A stretch of 64,000 nt of DNA, taken from positions 620,001 through 684,000 of the forward strand of contig JAEVHH010000004.1 in assembly GCA_017607445.1 (NCBI GenBank). The letters run 5' to 3'. Within the stretch, counting starts at the first letter, position 1. Each line of letters opens with the position of its first letter. Positions 12,696 through 26,500 of the stretch are shown here, piece by piece. The DNA comes from Histoplasma ohiense (Eukaryota; Ascomycota; Eurotiomycetes; Onygenales; Ajellomycetaceae). Made by a program: the position numbers and the translations under genes. The notes below the pieces were generated by a model. It was not told where the DNA came from, ran no database searches, and worked only from the letters and a program-made list of their open reading frames with translations.

Positions 12696-14843
12696 TCAGA
12701 CCACAACCCGCCGCCGCCTCCACCCCTTCCACGCAACCGCCCACAACCCAATAGCCACCCAGACACTAGCCGTGCACCCGAGGGCCCAAAACCCATAACA
12801 GCGCCAGCCAACACACTGCTGATTCCCATCACCCGTCCTCCTCGCCGCCTCATAGCAGGCAGAGTAAACCGCACCCCAAACCGCGGCCCCCGCTGCGGGA
12901 AACATGGCAACAACACCCCAATTCGTTCCGAAGTTCTCCACACCCCACACGACGGAGATGATGATGGGGACGAGCGCGAAGGAGGCGCCGTAGCCGACAC
13001 CCACAAGCGCGGTGGTTAGGTGGAAGGATTGCGGAGCGGAGAGGGGGATGGGTGTGGCGAGGAAGAGGAAGCCGAGGGACAGGAGAAGGGCAGAGGGGAG
13101 GAGGAAGGTTAGGCGGGAGAACGTTGTGCGGCGGATGAGGCTGGTTTGCGGTTGTTGAGAGGCGGTGGGGGAGGAGACGGGTTGGAGGTGGGAGTGGGTT
13201 GGGGACGGGGCGAAGAGGTCGGATAGGTAACCGGTTAAGAGGCGGGCGAAGGTGGAGGTTAGGGCGATGGATGTGACGTGAGTCGCCCGGCTGCCAGCGG
13301 GAGGTGCAAGGTTGGGAGGGTATGAGGGAGGGGTTAGGGTTGGGATTATGGTGCCGACCTTTTTGTTTAGAGAAGTTAGTGGGGATCGTGTAGAATGGAG
13401 AAGAAGAGTTTCAATAGAAAGAAAAAAGGTAATTGGGGGAAAGGGGGAGGGGAATTAGTAAAACATACATTATTTATATAAGCCTCCCCAGGGCCCGTTA
13501 TCAAAAAGAACCCAACAGCAAGCCACCACATTGTCCTATCTTTCAAGAACAATCTCGTCTCTTGGTTAAGCAGCCAGTCTTTCTTCCTCCGCTCCTCTTT
13601 CTGGTAGTCGTGTCGTTCCTCCTGCGAAAGCGTGAGGGATTGAGCATCAGTCTCGATGGGCGTGTCGGCCCCGGCCCCAGACCCAGCCCCGGCCACGATG
13701 CCATCCATAGTACCATACGAAACGGACGATGAAGCCATAGCAGCCCAAACCTCCTCTCTCGAGCGAAAAAAGTCATTTTGGCCAATCATCCCACTCCGCT
13801 CCAGCTCCTCCACCGCCTCATCGATCATCTCTTCTTCATCCACAATGCGCAACGCAAATGTCCCACCAACCCCAACGACAATCAACAATATCCCTAGGAA
13901 AAGGAAATATTTGAACACATCGACATCACCCTTCTGCCCATCCGGCCCACGCTCATAGAGCAGGTGACTCCCCACCTGGCTCTGCCACATGCCACTGAGA
14001 CCAAAAGCCGCAATAGGCAGTGCAAGCATAATGCCCTTGCGTTTCCCGCGGCCAAAGTTCTTCGCACACGTCGTGACGGCAGCGAGATACATGCAGCATG
14101 TGCCAGCACCCACGCCAACAAAGGATATAACCATAACCGCGAACGGCCAGCCCGTGCCGCCCGCGTCAAGCGGCGGTCCGGATTTGTACGTGAATGCCGC
14201 GAGGAGGTAGCCACTGCCGAAAAGGAAGGCAGAAATCAACGATATAGGGCCCGGAGTGTATCTATCGCAGAGATAACCGAAAAATGCCACCGGGAGATAC
14301 ATGGAAACCGCAGCGGCGACGGCGACGGCATTGACGCGGAACTGAGAGTAATGGAGGCGGGTTTGGAGGAGGGGTCCGTAGAGGGAGAATGCGGTTATGC
14401 TTCCGGCGCAGAGTCTTCATCATATATATCCCCAACGAAGAGAATCAATTAATTGGTTTGTGTATATATGATGGCCATGGAGCAAGCCACTTTATACTCC
14501 CAGGAGAGGGGTGATGAAAGATTAGGAAGAATAGAAAGGGCCTAACATACGCACTCCCAACTCCCCATGTAAAGCTCACGACCTTTACCACTTGCCGCTT
14601 CCACGTCTTCCTATCCCGCTCACTAATTTCGCAGGCGACATCACCGTAGTCGTCACCGCCGCCGTGACCGGCATGGCCGTTGTGGCTGCGACCATCACCA
14701 CGCGGCTCACCTCTGTCTCTCCCACGGCCAAGATCACCATCTTCCTCCTCATCTTCAGTATCGCGAAGGAGCAAAGGTCGACCGGCATCGAAATCGCGCT
14801 TATCGATGACTTTTGCATGGCGGGTATTGTTGGGGACTGGCAT
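12696..14843 (-). CDS. MCH1: MFS monocarboxylate-type transporter, MCH1 family
   Basis: Predicted vacuolar-membrane major facilitator of the MCH1 type; its substrate is not established. Exons on the minus strand are 14843-14551, 14414-13469 and 13358-12696, phase-consistent, giving 633 residues. The first splice (donor GTATGT, acceptor AAG) rebuilds SALCAGSITAFSLYGPLL, and the second (donor GTATGT, branch-like CTAAT/CTAAC) rebuilds GEAYINNVGTIIPTLTPP. Both blocks and MYLPVAFFGYLCDRYTPGP are characteristic of MCH1. About twelve hydrophobic segments can be seen. The N-terminal 90 residues are acidic and His/Gly/Asp rich, and the central loop (about residues 270-390) is hydrophilic. The start MPVPNNTRHAKV at 14843 was chosen because the longer in-frame extension upstream begins at a non-ATG codon. 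Confidence 0.87.
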
Positions 14844-16184
14844 CTTCACGGGAAAAAAAGGGAGAGAGCCGACACAGGTGCCTCGAACGTGATCTATCGG
14901 TATCCGTCCCGGGCCGTCGAAACGGTCACTTGGCCTGGCTTGTCTCCGTGCGTGCGTGCGTTCGCGATGTTGTGATGTATATATATATAGTACTTTCCGG
15001 ACTCCAACACCAACCCCGACCATTCAACACAGGAGAACACCGATTTCGATTCGAACAAAAACCCGGGCTCATCGAGCGGGTAGGTTGGGTATTATAGGTC
15101 GGGTAGGCACAGATACGATATTCCCCTCTCGCGAACCCCCCTTTCTGTAGCTTTTCCCGCTCCAAAAGTCTTCCGAAACGTTGATTTTTTTTCAAACAAG
15201 TCCAAGATTATATCTATACATATGTACAGTAGTATACGGAGGAAAACAGAACCTCATTGCCCCCACCCAGCTTTTTGCACTCGCAGGCTGCAAAATGGCG
15301 CTGAGCAAGTAATTTGGGGTAAGCGTACCAAATAAGCTAGACGAGCATCCCCATCTTGCATGCCGGATCGCTGGGTTGTAACTTGCGTGCGTGTGGTATG
15401 TTATGGCGAATTCAAGTTGTTAGTGGAGCGGGATATCCAAATCCTGTCTCAACAGCTGCTGTGAGCGTTGTCGGTTGCCGTCTCCCTTGCTTTCGACCCG
15501 TCGACCCTAGTCTCGATATTAGCCTGTCTTGTCCCGGAGCATCCCGTTCGACAGGGTAGATTGAGGTTGTTGATGTTGTTTATCACCAGCGAATGTTGCA
15601 GTTGAGCCGCGGGAAGCTTTTCCTATTCAGGCAATATGTATGGTGCCTAAGCGCCGACCAATAACCACTAGCAAACATTGCCTCTGCTATGCAATAGTTA
15701 AAAGGGAATAGACTATAGCATAATATTCATTCATTTCATTCATCAATTCTAGTTAGTTGCCAATGTTACGTTACGTCTGGATTTCCGGAATTTCCGCGAA
15801 GAAAAATGAAAAAGGAAATAAAAACAAGCGCCCCAGATCCGAATTCCAAACCCCAAATCCTGTTCCCATGTCCCATGTTGTATCCATGTCCCATGTCCCA
15901 TCAGCCCATAAATGTTATAAACCGGGAGAGGAGGTGTAAAAAGAAAGGGGGGGAGGGGGAGAGAGAAAAACATATAAGTAAGGAAGAGGGTGGACGGAAA
16001 AACACAACACCAGTAATAAAGAAGCAAATAACATTCAACGAAGAATCGGAATCATGTGTCAACCCTGTAATCTTAGCAAAAAATAACGCATGGGGGGGGG
16101 TAAATACCCACAATAGCTAATAAGACTCCCAGAATCAAAGTGGGACAAGAGCAACAAAGACAGCACACACTCCACCAACCCAAA
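14844..16184. other. Intergenic, MCH1 promoter and KCS1 3' region
   Basis: No gene recognised. Low-complexity patches include a TATATATATA run near 14981, partially repeated CCCATGT-like units at about 15864-15905, and a purine-rich stretch at 15926-15995. Confidence 0.55.
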
Positions 16185-19100
16185 CTAAAGGCTAACCTCT
16201 CCAGGGTCTGTATCCATAACCCCTTCCTCCCAAAATGCTCCATCATACTCATCATCCCCGACCTCTCTCCCAATTGCCATCCCTGACCCACCTCGTTGCG
16301 AAAACGTCATCCCCTCACCTTCCCCCCTCTCTACATAATCCTCATCCTTAATCTCCTTCAATATGCGCTGAAAATACATGCGCAACGAGCGCAGGCCGCG
16401 CAGGTATCCCCGATCAATATCACATGGGCGATGGGGCGGACAGGGCGCGTCGGGTGGTATACCATCTTCGCCCGTGATGCAGTTGGCGAAATCGACAATT
16501 TTCACGCGAAGGCCAAAACTATTGTGCCCCTCTCCGTCATCGGTGGCTGGTTTCTTCTTTCTTTGTTGTTTTGCAGCAGGGTCACGATCGCCTGTTGTCG
16601 TGACATCAGGCTTTTCTGGTTCTGCGGATTTTTCCGCGTCATAGAGGATCAAGAGGCTACTAGCGTACAGCCTGTAACCGGGGAGTCGCCGCACCATGTT
16701 TTCCAACCGAGCGAGTTTGTCGAGTATAATAGGGATCTTCTTCGTGACACTTGAGTAACTAACGCCATCATACAAGAATCTTGTGAGTGCATCCTGGAAC
16801 TGTCGTCCAGCTTTGAGGTCACGCCCGAAATACTTATCCTCGAAAAGATAATCTTGTTTTTTGATATTCCAGACTTGCATTCCACAAAGCCGCACTCCCA
16901 ACTGCTGCGATGTCGTGGTTTGGCACTTGCGTCTCTGAGATTTCTTCTTTTTCTCAGTAGCCTCGATTCCATACTGACGAGTACCCATTTTTAGATCGAG
17001 AACACAAGGCCTATTCATGCCGGCAGTAAGGTCCTCAAGGAGCAGGAAGAACTGAACCCGTTCATCTCGTGTAGTCCGTGCTTCTTTGGGGTTTACGGGG
17101 AGCCGTACAGGACCCCCCGTGGAAGCTTCCGGAGCGACGGGGAAATTTTTGTTCTGTCGCGAAGTGGCTAGCTCCAAAGTAGTCTCACTGTGCTGATCAG
17201 CAGAAGAAGCCTGGTCAAAAACAAGGGCGGGGTTCATGACAGATTCCACAGAAGCAGGCCGCGGTGGTATATCCCGTTCCATCCTCAAGATTTCATCTTC
17301 TTTATCCCCACCATATCCATCGTCATCAAAATAAACCAGTTCCCCAGGTTTACTATTGCTCATACTTCGTTTTCTTTCCAGCCCACCGCCAGAATGACGG
17401 CGCCGTATCCGCGAGGCAATGGGAGCCACGAGCTTAGGTCGACCGTGTACTTCTTCTATATATAATTTCTCTGGCGCATGGGTATCCCCATTCACAACTG
17501 TAGAGGCAGAAGAAGACGATAAGTTGGCCTCTTTTTTGTCTTCGTTCCGGTTCATTCGAAGCGGGGGGGCTGATCCTTCACGCACAGTACCCATGGAACT
17601 GTCGCTCTGTAAAGACTGACAATCTATCGAAATATGGCTTCGTCTTCGCGAGGTGGAGAAGGAGTTATGTCCACGAGAGTGGCGCCGATGATGGTGGATT
17701 GGAGGCGGTGCAAAAACCTCCCGAAGGACCTGTTCCTGTAGTTTTGTATTTACAGTTGTCGCGCCCCAGCTTGCTCCATGTCGTTTTGGAATATGCGAAC
17801 GAATGGATGATGCTGATGTTGACTTGTGCGCGCCGTCGTCATCGTCATCATCATCGTCGTCATAGCCAGCAGTTTGTCGGGTGCCAGAGATATTTCCACT
17901 ATTCGCTGACCCAGCAGAGGTAAAGAGATCTAACGGAATTATATGCCTATTATTCTCAAGGATCACCTTCGGAATGACGCCCGTAACCTGGGATTGGCTA
18001 AAGATCCGCGCACTTTCTGGGTCTTTGGTCTTTTTCGAAACTTGCGAGGCTTTCTCGGCGCCATTGTTCGTAGAAGTGGAGGGAGCAGTTCCGTTTTCAA
18101 CTACAATATCATCGGTCTTATTCTTTGGTCGCTTTGGGCCTTTTGAGAATGTTACATTGAGAACACCAATGTACCTGCAGGAAAGAGAGAACCCGCCATT
18201 AGCATCTCTTTGATTATAAGAAATAGAATCTTGACACATGACATCTGTGCTGCAAGCTTGGGTGTTTCGGGAGGAACTTGGGAAACGAGATAAAAACAAA
18301 TAAAATAAAATAAAATAAAATAAAATAAACGAACCTTGCTAGAAACATTAACATTTCCGGATGTCTACGCTCAATCCTCTCGTAAAACTCATTCTCCCGA
18401 TTATTCAATTGCTTACAAACAGCTCGTCGGGAAAATCTAAATACGGTGGTATGGCCCCCAACTTGATGCCGATACGGTTTGAGCTCAACAGCTCCAAGCG
18501 GAGCAGTAGGCCCATGAGCATGTTTACGTTTAGGGTGCGTAGGGTAGCGATTACGGTGCGCTGTGGAAGCAGCCGGAATCGTACCCGCATCGTCAGTTAA
18601 ACTAGATTCTTCCTCACGTGCAGAAAGCCCGGTTTCGTCCGCAGAACCAAACTCAGACTCAGACGTCGATTCATGGCCGAGCTCTGAAATCGTAGCCAGT
18701 GAGCGGTCGTTCCCCTCGCTAACCTGGCCCTCGGGGGCCGTTGGCAGGTCTCCATGGAAAAGTCGAGTGCTGCCATCAGAACGCAGAGCTATGTCCACAT
18801 GGTTGAATGGCTCACTTGGGCGACCGTCATGATTCTTCTGGATGGATGAACGCTTGAGATCCTCTTCAGGAGGTTCCTCTTCCTCTGGGGTGTTGAGCTG
18901 CTCGATATCGACCTCGACCTCGACGTCCTCTGCATCTGCACGTTTGTGTGGAAAGTAGAGTGCCGATGAAATTCGTTCTTCATCCTCGTAACTATCTGAA
19001 CCTGTCCCTCTAAGATGCTGTGTACTGTCAGACCCCACAGAATTACTACCGAAAGTGGAATCTGGTCCAAAAAGAAGGGCTGATGACCCACGGTCCATGA

Positions 19101-21039
19101 TCGTAGTGGGCAGTCTGTTTGTCGACGGAGGAACGAAGCCACCGTAGCTCTTGATTTCTTCCAGGAGGTCAACGGGAACCTTCCTCCACCTGTCGGTCCG
19201 GGGTTTTTCTTCAACGATATCGGAGTGAAGAGGGTTTCTGTGGGCGCGTTGGGTAGGAGTGGCGTCAGTGGCGTCAGATACATCACTCCCTCCATCCTCA
19301 TCATGCGTATTCTCGTCATCCTCCCGTTGTAGCTGGTGAGGCTCTGATACGTCTGGCGGAAGGAGTATAACCTGAGAACGCGATGAAGAGGAGGAGCCTT
19401 CACTAGGGAATACTCTCCCCTGTTCGCCAGAATAATCACCGTCACCACCAAGTTGACATTCCTGATCCCTAACACTCCGCTCCACAAGACGCTCATCTCG
19501 TTTTTTGCGCTCTGGAGATTTTGTATTCTCCTTGAACAGACCTAGGTAGTGGCTTGATTTGCGACTCCGAACGTTAGAAGCCGGTTCTGCGTTGGCCAGA
19601 TCAGCTTCAATGGAAGTCTCTAGGTGTGAGGGGTGACCCTTGGTCGAGCTGCGGGCGATAGGAAGATCTCGACGAGAATCAGAGGAGTAGTCCCCTGACC
19701 GAGACTGGGACTGGGACTTGGGACGGAGCTGGGATGGATCGGGTTGCTGCGTTGAGGTTGTGGATGATGATTGGGCACTGGTATTATTTTCTCTGAGCAA
19801 TGGCTTCGTTGCCATCAAGGGCGTCATTTTGCTAGAACTCGTCGTAGCCGTAGCTGATGTGGTCATGACAGGTGTTTGCCTAGCTCCCGCGTTGGAGGAA
19901 TCCGGGAGGATGGGGGAGACGGCTCCAAGGGAATCCCAGGTTCTTGCTCTGGAAAGCCGTAAAGATCGTAGCGGGTGTTCTGCGGATGTGAAATTAGGGG
20001 TAGGCGAAGGTCGTTGGAGGAAGGCATCAATTCTGTGAGGTTGATTAGAGGTGATAACGGTCGCACCACTGCCACCAGCATCATTTGTGCCGCTTCCAGC
20101 GACAGCACCGCAGGTTCGCTGCGGAAGCTGAGTGGTAATCATCGAGACGAGGGGAGGGGAAGAGAGTCGGGGAGGCGAGGGTGGCGGGGGAGAAGCGTAC
20201 AGGGGAAACGAAGGCTGCGAAGGAGAAATCGACTTGAGGCTGTCCTTCCGCACGGAGTCAGTGGACAGAGAAGAAGCATTGCCATCTTGCCGAAGGTCGG
20301 GAAACTGCAGAGGGGTAGTATGATAATTATTTCTGGTGTTATCGCTGTTATGGTTGTTATTAGCACTCTTATCCCACGCAGATGATCCTTCGCGGTCCGC
20401 CGACGTCTGCAGTGTTGCCAGCGGCAGCGGCAGCGGCTGTCGTCCTTCTCTTTCTTCTCCCTCTCCCGTTTGATATCCGTCTGTAGCTGTAGCGGACTTC
20501 AACTGTGGACGGAGGATGAAAGAAGCTCTTCCCACGGCTCTTTCCGCTGGAATACTATTTACATCATTGTCTGAGGGTAGATAATGTGTGGCAAAGATGC
20601 TTTCCCTCTCGGACAACTGGGGGCTCCGGGATCGAAGGGCGGAGGAAGTGGAGGAGGCGGAGGAGGCAGTGACGGGGGTGGCTACACAGGGCCCGTAAGA
20701 ACAGGGTGAAATAGAGGAGGGAGAAGACGGCGAGGCAGCGATTATCCGGTGAAGAGGGAACGAGGCATCGGGGGGTTTTAACCGGCCCGCAGGCGCAGGC
20801 GCAGGTGTAGATGTAAGGGGTGCCGTAGACGCATGAGTGTCGAGTGGTCCTGATGCAACGGGCGCAGCAACGTGGGCAGGCTGTTGGCTGAGCGACCCGC
20901 AGCCGGGGGCTTTGACTCTGGCTCTGGGATTGGAGGATGGAGTCGACTGCAGGCAGCTCGAATCAGGAGAAGAATCGGGCGCAGGTGTCACCAGGGTTGT
21001 GGACGAGGGATCAACGGGAGCGGGAGCAGGTGTTGACAT
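16185..21039 (-). CDS. KCS1: Inositol hexakisphosphate kinase (IPK superfamily)
   Basis: Makes the inositol pyrophosphate IP7 from IP6 and so influences phosphate sensing, vacuole function and stress responses. Exons are 21039-18335 and 18174-16185, giving 1564 residues. The 160-nt intron uses an unusual donor GTTCGT and acceptor CTGCAG, and joining rebuilds MLMFLARYIGVLNVTF, a conserved Kcs1 block. The N-terminal 850 residues are disordered and Ser/Pro/Thr rich. The first part of the kinase domain is VELKPYRHQVGGHTTVFRFS at the end of exon 1. The hallmark P-x3-D-x-K-x-G is PCVLDLKMG (about residue 1290). Downstream are YASSLLILYD (about 1405) and VKIVDFANC (about 1458), which hold the Ser-Leu-Leu and Asp-Phe metal-site motifs. 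An acidic insert with KQQRKKKP lies between them. Confidence 0.93.
18300..18329. repeat. AAATA pentanucleotide microsatellite in the KCS1 intron
   Basis: About six tandem copies of the unit TAAAA/AAATA lie directly downstream of the KCS1 donor site (minus strand) inside the 18175-18334 intron. Such tracts commonly vary in copy number between strains. Confidence 0.9.
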
Positions 21040-22711
21040 GGGGGAAACATTGGTCAGGCCAGTGCGATGAGGAAAGCCAGAGGGGTTAATAAGAGGAGGA
21101 CAAGAGGAGAAAACAGCAGCAGCAATTCATAAGGAAAGCTAGTAGGACGAGAGGGAGTGGGAGGAGCGGACGGAGGGGGGTCGAGGAGCTGGGCTGCAAT
21201 AAAAATAATGAAGCTGGAGTGCAAGTTCTGGCCGAGACTAGGATGAGGCGAAGGCTGACTGATGATGCCGATGACCTGGGGAGGTGTGGCTGGTGACGGC
21301 AAAACCCTAAAATTCAACAACAAGAACAGGATTCTCGGGGCCAGGGACAGCAGAGGGGCAAGCACAAATGGTTTCTGTATGTATATAGGTGTATGTAGAT
21401 GTATATGACTAGTTAGTTAGAGCCATTCTGTCTGATCCATTATCTCATCTGTCCTTGCCGGTCAAATTCCACAGCAAAGATGACTGCTTCGCCAGCGCCT
21501 GACCCCAGCCGCCGCTGATTCGCTGTGTCAGCCCTCAAGGTTGTGCCTGGCGACGATGGAACTGCCACAGGAACAGCTACAGGGACGATGCACCACCACC
21601 GTGAGACAACGATCACAGCCAATACCATACTGGAATAATATCTCCCGACCACTGCAAAGCTTACCCGTGCGCCACTCTCCATCCTTTAGCACCAGGTCAG
21701 GATCAATGCTCCCCAGCCACTCCACTTGCATCTTGCGCTTCCTCTCTACGTTCCGTCTTAACGCTCCTCTCCTGGCAATCATCCCAGGCCAACACACCAT
21801 CGATGCCTCCAACTGCCTCCAAACGCTTGCTACATGAGCACTGATTACTTCTGGTACGCAGCAGCCGTGGCCAGGAACAGCCCGGCCCGCCGGCGACACC
21901 CGTGGCCATATCTCACACCTCCCCTCCCCTCCCCGCCCAATCAAGACCCGCCGTGCTCCCACGCGCTCTCCTCCTCCGCATACATACGCTGCTCTCCTAG
22001 CCCAAGACCAGTCCAAGACACAGACACAGTCACAGTCACCTTCCTAGGCACGAGCCGATAACTAGTATCCATTGTCAGACACGTTGCACGGCCAGCAATC
22101 GTTAGTATGAGGTATTTATCAATCCACCGCGGTTCCTTACGCAGTACTCCGTACAGACCAGTACATTCATTTCTATACCATGCCGTGAGTGGGGACGGGA
22201 ACGGCAACGGACGGGCAGGGAGTGTCTCGACTCTGCAGTGCGAAAGTATCCCCCCCAAACCCATTCATCCATTCATTTAGCATCGTGGAGCTATGGATGT
22301 CCAAACCATCCATGGAGATATGCTAACGCTAATACCCTCCCCCGCACTGGAAAACGTTCCTACCTCCTGCACTTGTACCCAACCAACGACACATGAAGAA
22401 CCAGCGATCAATGCTCCTGGAGCTCTTACATAGCAAGCAGATAACCTGGCCCTCCTCCTCCTCCTCGTCGAGCAGCTGGCGATATCCCAAAGGCACCTAA
22501 ATTTCACCTTATACAACGATTATACATGTACATACAAATAGTACTATCTCCAGATTAGATACCGTGTACTCTATACCAGGTCCACGATATAAAGATACAA
22601 AAATTAAAGAGGGGCGGTGAGAGAAAAACCGGCTCGAAAAAGAGCACATAATAAAACTCAGGAAGAATCGATTGGTAAAAAACAAAAATAATACTCGAAA
22701 AAAAGTACCCA
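21040..22711. other. KCS1 upstream region
   Basis: This 1.7-kb stretch upstream of the KCS1 ATG contains no gene I can support. Reading frames on the minus strand (for example 21054-21365) are Pro/Leu rich and end before the KCS1 start, so they look like leader or promoter composition rather than protein. The length suggests a long 5' regulatory region. Confidence 0.5.
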
Positions 22712-22812
22712 GGGTCCTGCCGCGGTTCGAACGCGGGGCCTCTCGCATATTTAGGCGTTGGAAATAATAGCGCAAACCCAAAGCGAGAATCATACCACTA
22801 GACCACAGGACC
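22712..22812 (-). tRNA. tRNA-Pro(TGG) with a 29-nt intron
   Basis: Read on the minus strand, a full cloverleaf forms. The acceptor stem GGTCCTG pairs perfectly with CAGGACC, the discriminator is C, and the T arm is CCGCG-TTCGAAC-CGCGG. The anticodon arm is CTCGC-TTTGGGT-GCGAG, with anticodon TGG at 22780-22778. The intron spans 22776-22748 and sits one base 3' of the anticodon, the standard nuclear position. The mature length is 72 nt before CCA addition, and no CCA is encoded. The internal A-box-like GGTCTAGTGGTATGA and B-box-like GGTTCGAAC-type sequences are present on the tRNA strand. Confidence 0.93.
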
Positions 22813-23563
22813 AGTCACTCTTGATTTGGAAGGGTCACAATAACAATATTTACTTACCAACTTGGTAATAATAAATACGACGCAACTTTGCAGAGCACTA
22901 CAGATGTACAGTACAGAGAGAGCACTGCAGATGGCGATTCCTGGTTTTGAACAAACGGCTCAATTTAATTAAAGTAAAATTGGTTATAGTAAGGGCGTTA
23001 TCTACTTGCAAATCCTGGGACTGCGTACTTCCCGTACGTACCCTTTTGTCTTTTGAATGTGGTACGGTTACAGAGTGAGATTATATATATATATTTATTC
23101 GTGGAGTTTGGTATCAAAAGTCAATTATCACCAAATCAACAAACACCGTTCAAAAATCAAAAGAGAAACGAAAACCAGAAAAAAGGGAGGTGGCAGAAAG
23201 AAGAGAATAAAAGAGCCATTTTTGAAAAACCAAGCCAAGAAAGGACCTACGCATGCTACAAAATGCAATTAGAACAGGGTATTTCGAGAGAAAAAGGGGG
23301 CAAGGTCCCAGGCAAGAGAACAGGCAAACCCCATGATACCAAAAGGAGGAAAACAAGAAATGAGACCCAAAGCCGAGATCACATGCTCGTCCTAAACGCC
23401 ATATATATCAAACAAGAGAAGGTGGAAAAGTGAAAACAGTGGACAAACCCAAACCCCTTCTCCGTCCTGAGTCAATGTCCAGGCAGGAGAACAAAAGCAA
23501 ATTTCACACAGAAAAGAAACCCCAGGCAGAAGAGCAATAACGGAAAGGCGAAAAGATTCACCA
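22813..23563. other. Intergenic, tRNA-Pro to septation scaffold 3' end
   Basis: AT-rich and purine-rich sequence with a TATATATATATAT run near 23084. No gene recognised. Confidence 0.55.
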
Positions 23564-26500
23564 TCAACTATCTTGCCGCTCCTTTTTCTGCTTGCTCTTC
23601 TTTTTTTTAAGAACCCCCAACTCTTCCAACCGCCTCCACACCTCATCCTTTTTCACATACCCACTCCTCCCCTTTGCGCCACCATCACCACCACTGCAAC
23701 CACTGGGACTAGCACTCTCATCCCAAAAATCACCTACGCTACCCCCCGCACATCCATTGACAACAGGAAGTCCATTCAAGACCCTCAACCTCCCCGCAGC
23801 CGCCGCCTGCACCATCAGCTCCACAACTCTTCTCCGCAACCTCGTTGCTTCGTCCAGGTGCACGACGTACTTGCGATCTGCAATGACATTCGTAGGCGGT
23901 ACAGTGTAGTGGTCATCAATCTCAATCTCAACCCTCCCCTCATCCTCGGCTTCAATCTCATCACGAGCCTCGTTGTCATCACCGAATCCTTTCCGCGCAA
24001 TATCTGTACAGCCACCCAAGGTCGGGAAACCCGCGTCATCCTCCCCTTCCTCCCCATCATCACTTTTGCGAACCTGTAACTGCCTCTCCTCTTCGTCATA
24101 CCCATGCCCATACTTTTTCTCATTCTTCCGTCTTCCCACCTGTCCGCCCCCGACAAGGCGCCCCTTCTCATCCCTCCACACCCTCCCACTTCCTGTGACA
24201 GGCGCCGGATAGAACCCCACCGTAATTGGGTTCCCCCTTAAATCCACATCGCCTAGTGTACCGCTGCGGCCACCGACGGATCTCAGAACCTGGCAGAGCT
24301 TCCGAAGCCGCGCGATGCGGTTACCAACTAACAAAACGCGACCAAGGCGTGTGATGCCTTGTAATTCGGAGATGTCGGAGAGCGCGTTGAAGTTAAGATT
24401 CAAGACGCGGAGGTTTGGGAAGGCGATGCCAAAAGTATTGGGTAGAGTTTCCAAGGCACACGAGGCGATGTCGAGGTATTGTAGGCTGGGGACACCGGTT
24501 GGTGGAGCGAGAAGAGCTGGGGATAGGCGGTTGGATGATAGGTATAGCTTCCGGAGGGAGGCGGCTGCACCAAGGTCGAGGTGGATGAGGGGAAGTTGAA
24601 CCATCACGGATTGATGGGAAGAGGATGGCATTGTCTGTTCGCGGAGAGATAAGCTGTCGAGGTAATGACACTGGTCCAGACCGGTGATCGTGGAGAGATG
24701 GTTCCTGTCTAAATAGAGGAGGTGGAGGTTGGGGAATTTCCCGATATCTAGTTCCTCAATGTTATTGTTCGATAGAATAAGTGAGTGCATGCAATGAAGA
24801 ATTTCCAACGATTCGAAATGCCGAATACGATTTCCTCGAAGGTCCAGCTTTTCGATAGTTTTGATGAATCCAATGTTGCGAACACTCGTGAGACAATTAT
24901 CACGCAAGTCCAGGTGGATCAACCGAGTCCTTCATATAGCCGTCAGCGATCAATCGTCCCCTCTTAAATTAGACTGTATCCAAAAATTGAAATAGACTTA
25001 CAACTCGGCTTCCCCAAAGTCAACCTCCTCAATCAAATTTCCCCTCACCTTCAGCGATAACAACCCATTCAAATGCATGATACCACGAATATTCCGGATC
25101 CGATTCCCGTCTGCCTTCAAACTCCTCAGATGAACAAGTCCCGAAAACGCATCAAGATCCTCCAGCTTGTTCCCCGACACATCCAAATATTGAAGATTAG
25201 ACAGATGACCCCATGCAGTCAAGTTTGATAGGCAGTTGCGTGGGATCTTCAATGTGCGAATGCCCGAGGGGACACCGCTAACCTGGCCCACGTTATTGTC
25301 GGATGCGTCGAGCTCCTCAAGTCGCGAACAGAATTCGTTCAGTCTGTGTAGCGTTATTAAACCTTTTCCGCGAAGGTTTAGTCGACGTAGGTGTTCCCAG
25401 TATGGTTCGTAAGGCTCTATGTCAGTGATGTGTTTAATCAAATCTTCAGTCGCCAGAGTAAATGTCCCGTGCACCTGTCTGAGAGATGTCGGACGAGTCC
25501 GTTCAGCAACATAACTAACGTCACGTCGCATAGACTCATCAATTTGATGAAGCGTAAAATCCGACAGAGAGGCAAGCTGGAAGCTATAACTGGTATCCAT
25601 GTTTGGGCTCCCTGGTAAAATCATCGAGCTGTCCTCATGCCCTGTGGCTTGGATAACAGAAAGGTCATGATGTTGAGTATTATGGTCATCAATGGCCGAA
25701 TCTTCAGTTCGCTCATCGATTCGGGAGATAGGTCTTCCCTTGAAAGTCCGACTATCGAATGAACTATTCTGGACCGAAGAGATCCGGAAGGGGGAGCCTT
25801 GGCTGCATGGACGCGGTAGGTTGTCTGAATGGCTCAGAGAATACCCGAAGCAATTAGACCCGAGGTGGTCATGATACGCCGTAGGTGGCAACGGATGCTC
25901 CGGCTCAAGAGATTCCTCCCGGTACACCACATGGGATACCAAAGGGGACGAGAACGAAATCGTAGGCACCCGACCACGCCTTTCGCCGCCGGGAGGTTGG
26001 GCACTATCACAGTTTAAACAATTTCCTAAATCATTAATTCCAGCAAGCTGTCCAGGAGCAGCCAGCTCCTCACTACCCCAGGACGTAGCTCTGGTTTCCG
26101 GCTTCGGACAGCTCGACGTAAACCGTGTGGATTTCGATTGTACGGAACTTGTCTCAAAACGTGCGCCATCTCGTGTATTTGGTCGGAAATCAGGAATCTG
26201 CTGATGATTATCCTCCCTTGCATCCCCTTTCTCGCCTTTCAACTGTTGCAGCTGTTGCTGAGATTCTTTCAGATTACTGGGTCCCCGTTCACTAAAAGCA
26301 GCCGCTATCTCACATAGTTTGCCCTTTGCCGTTGCCGGCGACGAAAACGTCTGCATAGCCATGAGCTCTTGTAGCTCATCAACGCTAAGGTCCGGAATAT
26401 CTTTAAAGGGGTCTTCTTCACTGATAATGGCATTGTCTTCCATCGCGTTCGACACCAATGATCTTTCTTCAGCAGGTATCACCACGTCTCCGCCCTTTAC

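Noticed and set aside
13964..14452. Antisense open frame across MCH1
   Set aside because: A shadow of the well-supported MCH1 coding frame on the other strand.
21054..21365. Minus-strand hydrophobic, Pro/Leu-rich frame upstream of KCS1
   Set aside because: Ends before the KCS1 start and reflects CT-rich leader composition; no family resemblance.
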